From Asterias rubens (lineage: Eukaryota; Echinodermata; Asteroidea; Forcipulatida; Asteriidae): 64,000 bases of DNA. The notes beneath the pieces are model-generated. The model saw nothing but the letters and a program-made list of their open reading frames with translations, made no database searches and was not told the origin of the DNA. Positions 49,601-63,200 of the stretch are shown here, piece by piece. The position numbers were made by a program, and so were the translations under genes. Positions within the stretch are counted from its first letter, which is position 1. Every line of letters starts with the position of its first letter. Location of the stretch: assembly GCF_902459465.1 (NCBI RefSeq), contig NC_047072.1:16225776-16289775 (forward strand). Direction: 5' to 3'.

Positions 49601-51923
49601 CTATAAATAAATGAAAATATAAAAATACCATATTAAATCTGTTAAAACAATATGGCATCAACTGCGCAATTTGACTTTGAACTAACAGTGAAAGAATAAA
49701 TGAAAAATAATGCCATCACAAATACAACCACCTGGCATTGATTTATGAACTGATCTCTTTAGTTTGGACACGGACACAAGTTAACATCAGTAACTTTCAC
49801 AAAATCCTTCTTTGGGAGGGAAACGAACATTACAGTAAAAACTCCAGGTGTCAAAATATTCACAATGCCCTGAAAAAGCTTTCACTTCAGTTAACTTTTA
49901 AGGTTGTCACATCAAGTATCAACAAAGTGAAAGTGTGCGGAAATGAAGCAATTCACATTTTGAACTTTTTAGAGAGCATTGAGGGTACACTTGTCTTTCA
50001 CTGTTGACATTTTAGTACACAACAAAGAATGTATTATAGTATCCCAATTGTCACAATCAACGAGCATTGAAGAAGGCGGACCAACAGTCGCCATGTACAA
50101 TAATGCATTCATGAGTCATACAGACACACCTGTAGTTCAATTGTTCTAAAGGTAAACTGGGCTAAAAACGCACATGTGGTCAAAATGCCCACTTGACTTC
50201 TTTATTTCCACAGTTAGAAAAAAATGTCACTCTGAATTATTTTATGGGGTATATTTCTAATTATATTGTATTCAAAAAGTAATGAATACAACATAGGGCC
50301 CTATTTGATTAATTGTGATATTTTAAGGGAAGTAGAAATTGGAGGAAAATATGAAAACAATATTTACAAAAATTACTTTTCGCAGGTTTGCCTGTATCAC
50401 CTCACATGACTTTATTTAGAAAACAAAGTTATTATTATTATTATTATTTTTTTTTTTTAATACTATAGAAAGGATTAATTATACAACTAATTGTTTTAAT
50501 TCTAAAATCAATTTTGATATTTTCCCAATATCGTTTTTTTCTTTTTCTTAGTGGGTGTTTTTCAGAGGGTGCAAATCAGGCGCCTCAGGATAAAAACGCC
50601 CAGTAGTATTTATCTTAGTCCCAACTTTAAAATCAAGAACCGTAAAAGGCCATGGTTTCAGTATGTTTTGTGAATTCAGATTTAATTTGCAGTTAATTCT
50701 CAAGGTAAATTTAAGTTAATTGGTGTAATCTTTTATCCTAAGCAATGTAGCTTGACAAATCATTATAACTGACCCAATATTTGTGCCGATAATAAACTTT
50801 GCAACTGATGGATGTAGGCCTAGTGTGTGTGTTATAAGGCGTTGCATGGTCATACAGACCTTTTCAATTTGCGATTTTAACACCTATGTGGATAATCTAG
50901 TCTGCTGTGTAGATTTTGTTCTTTGAGAATTTGTGTTGCTTTCTTTTTTTAACTGCTCTTAATTAGACTTTAAATCCTCAACAAAAAGTCTGTACTGCCC
51001 ACTAAGTGAAAGTACGTAGTTACATTTATCTGCTGCAATTTGCAAACATCGTTGATCTCCGATTGTTCACATTATTTGAGTTTCCTTCCTCTTCTATTCC
51101 AAAGGAAATCACAGTGTTTTATGGGCTTTAATGTAAATCTCACTTCCGATCAGATAGGCACATGGATTGCTTTTTCCTCTTCAAACTGAATGTTCACAAT
51201 AACTCGCTAAAACAATCACTGAGATCTAGTCTGATTATCTGACAACAATACCTTGAGAGTGCATTATAAAAAATATACTTTCAAATTTAAATTTCCTGTT
51301 TAAGGATTTAGGAAAAAAATTAAAACACATTATTAAATCGCCCAAAGCAATGTATACTTACCATTTAAGCCTATAAACATTGCAAATATAACTATTGAAG
51401 GAGTTAATGCAATCTTGAGATTATGTATAAAATTTATAAGTACCAATTTGTATAATTAATAACCAATGTATAGCTTACCATAAAGCCCCATAGAATTGCA
51501 ATAATAACGCTTGAAGCAACTAATGCAAGAGATTTGTTTAATTTATAAACTACCAATGTCTCTTCTTTTTTAATAGCTTAGACACTTTAGACACAATTAT
51601 GGTTTCCATGGTTTTAACTATTAGTTTTCATGAGTCCCCCATGATGTTCTTGTGACTGGATTATACAAAAAATGTACTAATTGGGCCTACACCAAAACTT
51701 TAGATGAGTACAAGTTGTCATGTGGGGTTCCAAATCAACATAGAAGCCAAGAACCTGTGATAATACATTTTTAGTTTCTTTGTAGTGAAAAGAAAAAAGG
51801 AAAGGAAAACTAAGGCCCCTGAAGAGTGGATTGGTAATCTGGTCTGAATTAAATCAAGGTCAGCTTTCCAATTGAAATTCTTCAATTCTGGTTTTGAAAA
51901 ACTGATTTCCTGTACTTTGTGTT

Positions 51924-52280
51924 TTAAAGGCACTGGGACACCTTTGTTAATTTACTTGGTGTATGAGTCAACATAATGCACAAACTGACAAACCTGTGAA
52001 CATTTTGAATTAAGTGGTCATCGAAGTTGCAAGAAAACAACAAAAGAAAACACCCTTGTTGCAGAAATTATGGTGTTTTTTTCAGATGCCTAAAAAGGCT
52101 CCAGGCCTGAAGTCTCTTAATATGTGAGTGACAAAATACCTCTTTCCCCAAAACTACATGTTACTTCAAAGGTAGCCAATTCTCACAATGTTGTATACCA
52201 TCAACAGCTATTGCTCGTAACCAAGTAAGTTTTGCTAAAATTGATTATGAGTAATTACCAACACTATATCCAGCCTTTAA
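51924..52280 (-). mobile_element. TTAA-type element, degenerate
   Basis: Ends ttaaaggcactgggacacc and tatccagcctttaa, with the usual internal blocks. Confidence 0.7.
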
Positions 52281-53318
52281 AAGGCATCAATAAACCTATA
52301 TTGCAGTGTGTACAGTCACATTACTGTGTGATTTCAAGTGGAAAGCCATTCATGCCTTTCCAGCAAGTGCAGTTCCATGAAGCTCTCTGCGTGGAGCATT
52401 GTTCATTGAGCCATAACCTTTTGTACTCATTCCACGATTCCAAAACCTAACTGACTGTAATGTTATCTTTGCAAACAATGAAAATAATACGATAGTACAT
52501 ATATTGTACTTGAGTTTGGCTTGGCAAGAGACTGTGCAATGCGCATATGGGGTGCAAAACCTCGGTACTAAACTTGTAAACAAATAACCGATTCGGTTGA
52601 ACATGGCATTGGTTAATCACTTGCCATTGATTGTAACATTTAATTTGGACCATAACAACACATTCCTGATGTTGAGGTTTTTTGCACTAATTTGCTTGGA
52701 TGAAGTTCACAGATGGCCTGTATGCTTCGTTTTTGAAAGGGCAAGGGCACAATGAAGTAATTTTCTACTGGAGCATTTCAATGGCACCAAGGCAATGACA
52801 AGGGGGCATAGAGACAATTGCCTTGATTGCCTCTGTGAAATACCATGTATGCATCAGGCCTGTGCATTACACCAATGGTCCTTGCGCTTTATCCTAGGCC
52901 AGTCAACTAAACGATACATGCATTCACCTGTTAGTGTTATCATGGAGGTAGAAATAGTTATTTACTCCATTTTTCAGAATGTTTCATAAGCCTAGATAAC
53001 TGGACTAAGTACTGTACTCTACTGGTCGCACTAGTTACCCAGGGCTAATGTTCACAAGGGCCAACCTAAAAATCACATCTCTGTATTGTATTGTTATGAA
53101 CCCCAGGTGACTTTAAAGCCATGCAGCAATGCCTATTTCACACAACCCCAGCACACCACCAATTCCAAATACAACCCCCCGGAAATTCCAAGAATACCTG
53201 CCACTGCCAATGTTAATTTCACAAAGGTACGTTGTAAAACTGTGCGAGAGGCAGGCTTTCAAAAGAAGGGGTTCTGGTTGAAAATACCACATTTAAACCT
53301 CAAAGAATTACAAGCACT

Positions 53319-53418
53319 CCGAGATGCACCATTGATGAGGCCATTTGAGCGCTCCTAGATGCACCATTGATGAGGCCATTTGAGCGCTCCTAGATGCACC
53401 ATTGATGAGGCCATTTGG
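53319..53418. repeat. Short tandem repeat, 35 bp x about 2.8
   Basis: gatgcaccattgatgaggcc recurs every 35 bp three times. Confidence 0.9.
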
Positions 53419-54539
53419 TCAACCAGGCCAAGATATACCTCGCAGGTCAATTAGTATCAATCTACAACAGGTGTTGTGTTGTGGCTTATTAAACCACGTC
53501 ATCCCAAGTACCATGGAAACCATGGAGTCAACTAGTAGCATACAATGTAGACCTACTGGTACTCTGATATTATAATTACAGCCTCTTCTATTGATCTATA
53601 TCGTAACCAAAACCATCGTCAATGGTCTGATGCACACTGTGTAAACATTTTAGCAAGGCATTTATTGGTATAAAATACTCCTACTACATGAACTGCGTTG
53701 ACACAAATGCTGGACCTCAAGTCATCAAAGTTCTGTCTAAATTTCCCACACTAAGCAAAATCGTAGGCTATTTCCTGGAGAAAAATTCTAGGAGTAGAAA
53801 ATAGACAACCCTGCCTTAATAAAGTAAAACATTCTGAAAGAAATTAATAGGCCTGTATCTGTCTGGGTGGGTGCATTAATACCATTTTAATTGTGAATGT
53901 GAATAAACCATTTCATATCATCTTAATAAAACAAAAATAATGTTGAGATTAAATTTCCGGGAACATAGGTTTCATTTCCTGCAAATTGGCTTCATAAGAA
54001 AAACATTTGTTTTTTAAAAATATTATTTGTGGCGTTAAGGCTATCCTTATAATCTAAGAGCCTTGTCACAAGGAGCAACTTTTGCAGGCGACTTGATCTT
54101 GAAGCATGGAATTCTTCCTCCATTCTTGGACTCGGAGGAGGAACTGCAGTGCATGCTGCAGTCGGTTTTTAAGCCATTTTTTTAAACCTTGTATTCTCTT
54201 GATCCACAAATAAAATAGGAAAACATTAAAATGTGAATTTGGCTTCTTCTTCTTGGAAATTGCTTGAACCTAAATATGCCATTAATGACATCTATGGGCA
54301 AGTTTAATAGAGCTGAAAATGAAGAAAATGGAAAACTTTCTGTATTCTCTAATCCTGCCAATGCTACCACTTTTTTACAAATTTTCCCCAACCAAAATGA
54401 ATCTCTTTTAATTTTGACTTGAGTATTAGATACTACTATTTCAGAATGAATGAAGTGGTGGCAGGAATATTGGCATGTTTCTGGAAAGTGAATACAGCAG
54501 CACTTTCCAGATAAATTGATATTTAAAAAAAATACTTAC

Positions 54540-54735
54540 TGCAGTACTGCGGCTACCAACAACCACTGCCTTCAGGTGGGGAGAGTGCACGACGGGGTCG
54601 AACATTCAACATGGAGGCTCCAATGGGGGGGCGAACTAGTCTTTACCACCGGCTAGATACACGTCCTAACACCACGCAACTCGTGGTAAGTTCCACCAAA
54701 TAACCATTCGGTTTCTTTAAATACCCCGGTACAAC
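54540..54735 (-). other. Putative noncoding first exon of the TAZ-pseudokinase gene
   Basis: A strong donor GTAAGTATT (54539-54531) ends a stretch of higher GC that lies downstream of a TATA-like box. The upper border is a guess from TATA spacing. No coding potential connects to the next exon. Confidence 0.35.
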
Positions 54736-54760
54736 CACATGTGGCAGAAACTTCCCACTT

Positions 54761-54767
54761 ATTTATA
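54761..54767 (-). promoter_or_regulatory. TATA-like box upstream of putative first exon
   Basis: Minus strand reads CTATAAATAAG about 30 bp above the presumed start of the exon ending at donor 54539. Circumstantial. Confidence 0.35.
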
Positions 54768-55778
54768 GAGTTCGAACTATTCAGTGAAGACAACAATCAA
54801 CTTCAATAATATTTGAGACTGGGGTTTTTTCTTTTCCAAATAGAGACCCAACACGGACGTACGACGTCCGTCCAGGTTCTGTGTCTGTTTACGTTTACGT
54901 GGAGCATGGGAAAACCCACAGCACGAAATAATGAACTCGCTCTAGTCCTCTCCATGTTTACTTGTTAGTAACTATCTGGAAATAATTAGAAGAAACCTCA
55001 AATCAAAGCAGTTTCCATCTTATTTTTGATGAAAGACAATGTCAACAAACTGGGACCTTTTTTTAAATAGATTTTGTTTCTTGCAGACATTGAACTGATC
55101 AACGCCCAATCTTCAAACAGTTGACTTATGGAAGTTTAAAACCAGGTGCGTGCGACTCGTTCCCAGCTAGCTAGCGGGCCCATTTTTCATAGGAAAGACT
55201 CAATGAACTTGAGTGCACCCCTGTTTGAGTATTTCTCAAACCAAACCAATACTTGTTGAACCCTTTCAAAAAGGGGACAAAGATATCAAATGCCAATGAA
55301 GTGATGTACAACGAGAGGGTATTTTCCCAAGAAGTGAAAGTTATTGTACAAAATTGATACTCCGCTTCAAGTTCCCTAAAAAGCGGGTCGCGAAAAGTGT
55401 TCTGATATCCTACAATACAATAAAAGAAACAAATAATGAACACTATCGAAGTGGAAATCGAAAGAAAGAGATGATGTAACTTTTTTCATCCTAAAACAGA
55501 TTTCCTTTCCAGTATTGAAATGTGTTAATATCTAAGAGAGATGTGCACGTAGTGTTTGTATATTTACCCGCAATACTGGTATTTTAGCAAAACGGAACAT
55601 AGCCAGGGTGATGAGATTTGAGGGACAATTCCTGAGAAGTATCTTGCAGACCTGTCATCCGAGCCCCCCCCCCCCTAACCAGTTTATAAATAGAATATCA
55701 CATCAGATGTGAATAATTCAAGAGATTTTCAGACTCCTTGCGTCTTCCGAAATAAAACTGCACCATGGTTTGGATGGT

Positions 55779-55903
55779 CTCGAAAACTATGGCACTTCAG
55801 AGGGAGCCGTTTCTTACAATGTTTTATACCATCAACCTCTCCCCATTACTCGTCACCAATATAATTATTTTGAGTAATTACCAATAGTGTCCACTGCCTT
55901 TAA
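55779..55903 (-). mobile_element. TTAA-type element fragment
   Basis: Only the end from cttcagagggagccgtttct to caatagtgtccactgccttt is present. Confidence 0.65.
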
Positions 55904-56024
55904 GATTCTGAAACTTCGAGGCATAATTTGCCAAAGGCCTTAAGGCCTATCCTTATTGGTTGATGGGTTGCAACTACTGAGTCGCTCTTCTTTCAAAAGA
56001 GTCATGTAACACGAGGCAATTCAC

Positions 56025-56372
56025 AGGCAACCAGTTCAAGGCAATCTCTAAGAAGGCAACCAGTTCCAGGCGATCTCTAAGAAGGCAACCAGTTCCAGGC
56101 GATCTCTAAGAAGGCAACCAGTTCCAGGCGATCTCTAAGAAGGCAACCAGTTCAAGGCAATCTCTAAGAAGGCAACCAGTTCCAGGCAATCTCTAAGAAG
56201 GCAACCAGTTCAAGGCAATCTCTAAGAAGGCAACCAGTTCTAGGCAATCTCTAAGAAGGCAACCAGTTCAAGGCGATCTCTAAGAAGCATCCAGTTCCAG
56301 GCGATCTCTAAGAAGGCAACCAGTTCCAGGCGATCTCTAAGAAGGCAACCAGTTCAAGGCAATCTCTAAGAA
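56025..56372. repeat. Minisatellite, 29 bp x 12
   Basis: Unit aggcaaccagttccaggcga plus nine bases, with variable ccagg/caagg and gcga/gcaa sites. Confidence 0.95.
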
Positions 56373-57918
56373 GAGAATCCATTCACATTTCAATATTCAC
56401 ATTATTATTATTGAGGATCGTAAGACATTGTTTAAAAAAGACTCCCTTGCTACCAAAGTTGTCCTGCAGCATGCACTGCAGTTGGTTACCTCCAAAAGTT
56501 ACCTCGTGTAGCGAGGCCACACTTGAAATCACAAAGTTAATCACCCCCAAAAAACTGTGGAAAAAAAACCCCGAAACTGCGACATTTCGTGCATTCTAAA
56601 GCAACTTTTTTGTCACAACTTCCTGTTCGAATTGATGTAAATTTTAGGTAATTATAAACCCGAAACAATAACCAGTCCTTTGTAAAAAGTTCGTAGGAAA
56701 AACCCAGAGTAGAAATGAATTACAAAACAACTTCACTTAGTATCTGTAAAGAAATGACAATCAAAAGACACTACTATAAACTAAGAAGAACTCATGAAGT
56801 GCTCCAAGTTTTTTTCCTTCAAAACTTAAAAGGCAAAAGGGGAATTCAAACTACAAGAAATCGCGACTGTAATTTCCGGGTAAGGTCTCATACAGGACGG
56901 CGTGACGTCAATACATTCATCTCTTATATCCAGACAAATGAAAATGAAACTACTAAAGACTATCAGACACGGAGTGCGCATTGTAATAAATACTGCACTA
57001 AACGAACAAATAAAGGAGAAAACACTAAAATGAAACGACAATTTATACAATAGGCTTTTATAAAAAGGGAAATACACACATCGTTTGAAAAAAAAACTCT
57101 TTTCAATTCAAAAATGGTTTCTTTTAGTATGAACTTTGTCATCTTTATTGTTCACCATGACCAGGAAATACAAGAGAGTGGTTTATTAAGAATTTCCACA
57201 ATATTAAGTGAATGAATCAATGACCAGTTTGACAGGGATTTGAACCTCCAGCTTTTGAAATATTCTTGTACAATAACAAAGTTTTGTTTGATACACCCCT
57301 CCAACTGCGTCTCTAATACTCCGCATGGCAAAACAGCCTAACTCAACAATTTTGGTTTCTTCTTTAAGTTAATTTCTGGGTAAATTGAGTGGGGGGTTTT
57401 CCATTTCAAAGTTTCAAAGGCATGCTAGTGTATGGATGTGATTAAAACAGGTTCTATCTCACCCTCTTTTTACACTTCTTTCATCCAGGTTTCTGGCAAA
57501 ACAGCTTAGATTTGAACTTGCTTTCCTTACAATATCATTTTTGGAGTTGGGATATTTGGCCATGGAAGGGCCCGACAATAAAGAGAAACAGATTAAAATG
57601 TTTGGGAGGCAAATAAGACTTTTCTTTGCAATTCTAAGAAAGCATTCAGCAATCATTGAGGTTGGTATATTATACAAGAAGGCACAAAGACTGTGAAAAG
57701 TTAATTAATAAATTAAAAATACTTAGAAAACCAAACTAAATGAATGCGCTAACATTTTGTACAGCATGTATACACATAGTTAGCACCTGTGCTGCCTATA
57801 TATACATTTCAGCAAAAGCAAAATTTCATAAGTTCATTAGTATTTGTTAATTACAAGGTTTTACATGTATATAAATTAGTTAACCATGCAAGTAACATCA
57901 CTGCCTCTGTATTTATCA

Positions 57919-58304
57919 TTAAAGGCAGTTGACACTATTGGTAATTACTCAAAATAATTATTAGCATAAAACCTTTCATGATTACTAGTAATAGGGAGAG
58001 GTTGTTAATATAAAACATTGTGAGAAACGGCTCCCTCTGAAGTGAAATAGTTTTTGAGAAAGAAGTAATTTTCCCCGAATTTGATTTCGAGACCTCAAGT
58101 TTAGAATTTGAGGTCTCGAAATCAAGCATCTAAAAGCACACAATTTTGTGTGACCAGGGTGTTTTTTCTTTCATTAATTTCTTGCAACTTCGACAACCAA
58201 TTGAGCTTAAATTTTCACAGGTTTGTTATTTTATGCATATGTTGAGATACACCAACTGTAAAGGCTAGTCTTTGACAATTACCAATAGTGTCCACTGCCT
58301 TTAA
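57919..58304 (+). mobile_element. TTAA-type inverted-repeat element, the most intact copy
   Basis: Left ttaaaggcagttgacactat and right atagtgtccactgcctttaa are near-perfect inverted ends bounded by TTAA, the target of piggyBac-like transposases. About 386 bp and noncoding, so a non-autonomous MITE is the best reading. Confidence 0.85.
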
Positions 58305-59339
58305 GCATTGTACTGGTTTGCTACTGGTATTGCAGGACAACACTGTCTGAAACCTTGGCATATAGTGTCATCCATAACCCGATTCGGTAGGGCTGTGCTG
58401 TCTTGCACCCACAAATCTACTCAGCCATGTATGATAAGATTCAAATATTGGACAAACTAGAAAACAATTAATGCTTGACATCCACGCCATCACTGCAGTA
58501 TTTACATGAAAGCGAAAGTATTCAAGGACTGTATTTATAGGTATTTTAGAGGATTAAGGATAAAAATCATAGTTTAATTTTTGTCTGATAGGTGACTGTT
58601 TACAGTTCATACCAGGTATTTTTTTTTTCTGTGATATGCAAGAAAATACAAAAATTAATACAACATAGAGTTGTCATTTTTGTGTAAGGTTCATTCTTTG
58701 AGTGCACATTTATTTATAACCAGGCTAAGTATGAGTGCAAACATTTTTTATTCTGCTGGACTGTAATTCAGAACCAAAAAGTCCATCAAGTCAGTTATTC
58801 AATGCCAAGTTCTAAAAGCTACAAGAACTGTCATTATAAATTATTAGCAATTTTTCAAGAATGTTAAATCAGACATGATTTATATTTTGTTATCAAAACA
58901 GAAGTTAAATCTAGTTAAAAAAGAGCTGTATCTATTTTGTATCCAATGTTACAAGATCTATACATTTGATATTTGAAATGGTTATTTATATGTTGCCATG
59001 GAAATCAGTTACTTTATTGTTCTTGTTAGTGAAGCCATGCAGTCCGATTACTTTAAAGTTTCTGTTCCCCAAGTTTGCTCTGTAAGGCAATCATAAAAAT
59101 AAAAGAAATTAATTCTAAAATGAGACAACTTTCTGAAGATCTTAAAGGCAAAGCATATCTTGGAACTGTTTGATTGTTTTATTGGTATTGGCCTTGAATT
59201 TCATCTTTAAGAGGGCAAGTCCATTTTTATTTTGAAAAGGGCACTTCCATTGTAAAATCTATGTGGAAGTTTTAAAGGGCACAAGGCAAAGACCAGGGCA
59301 CAAGGGGGCAATGACCTCAGTGGCCTCCATGAACGACCA

Positions 59340-59583
59340 GGGCCCAATTTCATAGAGCTGCTTAGCACAACAAATTGCTTAGCATGAAATTTCTTCCTTG
59401 ATAAAAAAAGGATTACCAACCAAATTTCCATTTCTTGCATATTGCTTGTCATAGGTACTTAGCTGTTGTTTGCTCATCCTGAAAATCACGCGGAAATTTG
59501 GTTGGTAATCCTGTTTTTATCAAGGCAAAATATTTCATGCTAAGCAAATTTTTGTGCTAAGCAGCTCTATGAAATTGGGCCCA
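59340..59583. mobile_element. Long foldback element
   Basis: gggcccaatttcatagagct at the left and its complement (59563-59582) at the right. Inner complementary pairs include ggattaccaaccaaatttcc with ggaaatttggttggtaatcc. No coding content. Confidence 0.8.
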
Positions 59584-60202
59584 GGCCTGTTTGTTTCAAT
59601 ATTTATTAATAACATCCTCCAAAGAACTTATTTGCATATGGGTTATTGTATACAAACTAAAAGTTAGATAAACATGCATGTAAATATATTAAGGTAGGTG
59701 GGTTAGTGGGTGAGTTAGAGATAAAGATCAGTGTTCTATCCAAATTAGATTAGAAATTACAAACTAGGCCATCTTAATTCCAATGTGTGAAAGCAACTAG
59801 ACAGAGACTAGGTTGATTTCCATCTAATCCCACCTTCTCATAAGTCCTAACTTCTTCATACTCCTGGCTCTAATTAACTTAGACGCAATAGAGTGATGAT
59901 TGATAAAATCATCAACTTCATCATACACACAGTCAAATCAAAGTATCAAAAAAACCTAGTATTGAACATGTGTAACATGTCTGTCAATGATGACACTCCT
60001 GGTGCAAAACAAAAACAAGAACTCTGCTAAATACACAAAGCCAAACAAAGTTTGAAAGCTATGGTTTCTGAAATAGATATGTTTTGAGATGTATCGTAAC
60101 ATGTTACAATACCAACCACTCAATTAAGCCTAATGTAACAGGTGCATGGTTGTTGTCACACATCTTGTTTTCATGTTCACAGTAGGCAAGTAACATGCTT
60201 AC

Positions 60203-60296
60203 CATATGTTTGTTCCTCTGTGTTTTGAACGGGGATTGCGTTCTGATATTTGTTGGCAAGTTGACTTCTCAGAACAGATTCCAAATCACGATTTTC
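60203..60296 (-). CDS. Partial gene, exon d
   Basis: Encodes ENRDLESVLRSQLANKYQNA through TEEQTY and one extra base. Acceptor CAG (60299-60297), donor GTAAGC. Confidence 0.65.
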
Positions 60297-63200
60297 CTGT
60301 TTGTTAAGAGTGAAGATGAGGACATTCAAAATAAAAAGTGATTATATGTCAACACTATGCTGATGTCACCAAGTGCAATCTGATGTAGCAATGTCACCAG
60401 GTGCAATCTGATGTAGGAATGTCACCAGGTGCAATCTGATGTAGCAATGTCACCAAGTGCAATCTGATGTAGCAATGTCACCAAGTGCAATCTGATGTAG
60501 CAATGTCACCAGGTGCAATCTGATGTAGCAATGTCACCAGGTGCAATCTGATGTAGCAATGTCACCAGGTGCAATCTGATGTAGCAATGTCACCAGGTGC
60601 AATCTGATGTAGCAATGTCACCAGGTGCAATCTGATGTAGCAATGTCACCAGGTGCAATCTGATGTAGCAATGTCACCAAGTGCATTCTGATGTAGCAAT
60701 GTCACCAGGTGCAATCTGATGTAGCAATGTCACCAGGTGCAATCTGATGTAGCAATGTCACCAGGTGCAATCTGATGTAGCAATGTCACCAGGTGCAATC
60801 TGATGTAGCAATGTCACCAGGTGCAATCTGATGTAGCAATGTCACCAAGTGCAATCTGATGTAGCAATGTCACCAAGTGCAATCTGATGTAGCAATGTCA
60901 CCAGGTGCAATCGGAATAAAAGATCAATTATGAGCCAATGTGACCGAAAATATTGTGCAAATATTGTGCAAAACTTTTGCAAAACTTTTGCCATCAAAAG
61001 TGTTTACCTTGGTGAGAAATTAAAGTTATATTATGTGCATGAGGTCAATGGACAAACAAAACAAGAGGGGAAAATATTTTCTGAACATCAAGTTTTGGTC
61101 TTGCCAAATCAAAACTGTTTTAAACGCATTTCTCATAATTATCACATTTCAGGCAAAACTCTATGGCCACATTATGGCCACTTTCATAGCAACAAATGGG
61201 TTATTCGATACGGTCTACCATAGGCTGAAACTTAAATTTCATGGCCACTTTCATAGCAACAAATGGATTATTTAATACGGTCTACCATTTGCTGAAACTT
61301 AAATTTCATGGCCACTTTCATAGCAACAAATGGGTTATTCGATACGGTCTACCATAGGCTGAAACTTAAATTTCATTGCCACTTTCATAGCAACAAATGG
61401 ATTATTCGATACGGTCTACCATTGGCTGAAACTTAAATTTCATGGCCACTTTCATAGCAACAAATGGGTTATTCGATACGGTCTACCATTGGCTGAAACT
61501 TAAATTTCATGGCCACTTTCATAGCAACAAATGGATTATTCGATACGGTCTACCATTGGCTGAAACTTAAATTTCATGGCCACTTTCATAGCAACAAATG
61601 GGTTATTCGATACGGTCTACCATTGGCTGAAACTTAAATTTCATGGCCACTTTCATAGCAACAAATGGATTATTCGATACGGTCAACCATTGGCTGAAAC
61701 TTAAATTTCATGGCCACTTTCATAGCAACAAATGGGTTATTCGATACGGTCTACCATTGGCTGAAACTTAAATTTCATGGCCACTTTCATAGCAACAAAT
61801 GGGTTATTCGATACGGTCTACCATAGGCTGAAACTTAAATTTCATGGCCACTTTCATAGCAACAAATGGGTTATTCGATACGGTCTACCATAGGCTGAAA
61901 CTTAAATTTAAACTTAAAATTCAACTAAAGTGATTTACCTTTTCTTGACTTTCTTGTTTCATATACTTGATATTCTTAGAGCTACAGAGTGGTTGTAGAG
62001 CAGACTGAGCATGTTGAATCTCTTCCATTTGTACAATCTGTAACGGCATTCTGATGACTTGAGGACAAGACTGGGCAGGTAGAAGAGAAGGTTGAGATCG
62101 AAGCGCTGGATGAGACTGAATTGGAAGAGGAGGTGGAGGCTTAGGAGGATGCTAAGAGACATGATAAGGAGAACAATAAACATAAGTAGGATTTAAAACT
62201 TGGTGGGAGTAGTACAACTAAGAGAGGTTTGCGGTAACACCATGTGAAAATCTCTTTTGAGTAGTGTAGGTTTCAGTTGATTAAATTTAGGTTTAGTCCC
62301 AGCTCCAGCCTACATGCTTCACCGCACTAAGCCCAACTTATCCTGTTGCTGATCCGTGGCTTTGTGCATCACCGAGCCAATCCGGCGGGATTCGAACCCA
62401 CGACCTTTGCCAACTAGTCTTACCAACAAGACCTCCAAGATTGCCCGGTAGTTGGAGGTAGTTCGAATCCTTTGTTTAGGAGCGGGTACAGCAACAATTT
62501 AATAGATGTTAAACTTGTATCAGGGATTAATCATTTTTTTTCGTTTTTAACCTTACACAGATGTGTGTACAAGCACTGATTATTAAGTACTTTCCTGAGT
62601 TCTGTTAAAACAAAATCACAGGCATACATGTATTACTCAAACCAACAACTTTTGCTAATCTAGAGTAGTAGCACTGTAGCTAATGAATCAAAGTAATGTT
62701 ATTTTCCTTTGAATCAAATTAAACATCTACAATAAACCAGACTTGAGAATGAAACATCTTGCTGACCTGTTGTAGAACTGGGTGGTAATTCCTGGGTTTA
62801 TGTCTCAAAGCAGTTGAGATATCCAATTGCTGACCGGACTGTAGCTGCTCCATCAGAGTCTGCAGAATATCAAGCAAATAAAAATAAATTTATTGGCTCA
62901 ATCAAGAATAATAGATTTATTGTCTTATTCATAGACAAAACATGAATGGCTCAAGCATGATAGTTGACCTATCAAGCCTGGAATTACACACAGGCCATAA
63001 CCTTGGTTGCCCCTGGTCTTGGCCTTGGTGCCCCTCCAATGGGAGTGCCCTTTGCAAAATATAAATGGCCTTGCTCTTCTGAAGATGAAACTCCAGGCCT
63101 GTCCCCTGAAAAAAAAGAAGTGACTCTTTGCTTTAATGGTAAGCCGAGTCTTGAAATTGGGCCGAGGTGTAGTCAAGCCTCATAAATATACAATAGTTCT

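Larger units (their letters stand above)
49601..60202. other. Long intron or intergenic stretch
   Basis: No convincing coding exon. Holds elements at 51924, 55779, 57919 and 59340, short minisatellites at 53319 and 56025, and the possible promoter and first exon near 54.5-54.8 kb. Confidence 0.5.

Noticed and set aside
55171..55443. Terminal exon of the partial right-hand gene (GYQNTFRDPLFRELEAEYQF and following)
   Set aside because: Acceptor and phase fit, but the sequence looks like part of a dispersed element and no donor or poly(A) context supports it. Kept only as an alternative to the acceptor at 49601.
57459..57677. Possible minus-strand exon with donor GTGAGA
   Set aside because: The only acceptor gives a frame with an early stop in the needed phase, and the protein is not recognisable.
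62340..62460. Functional tRNA gene
   Set aside because: It has a perfect B box but no proper acceptor-stem pairing or anticodon arm that I can fold. It continues into a SINE body.
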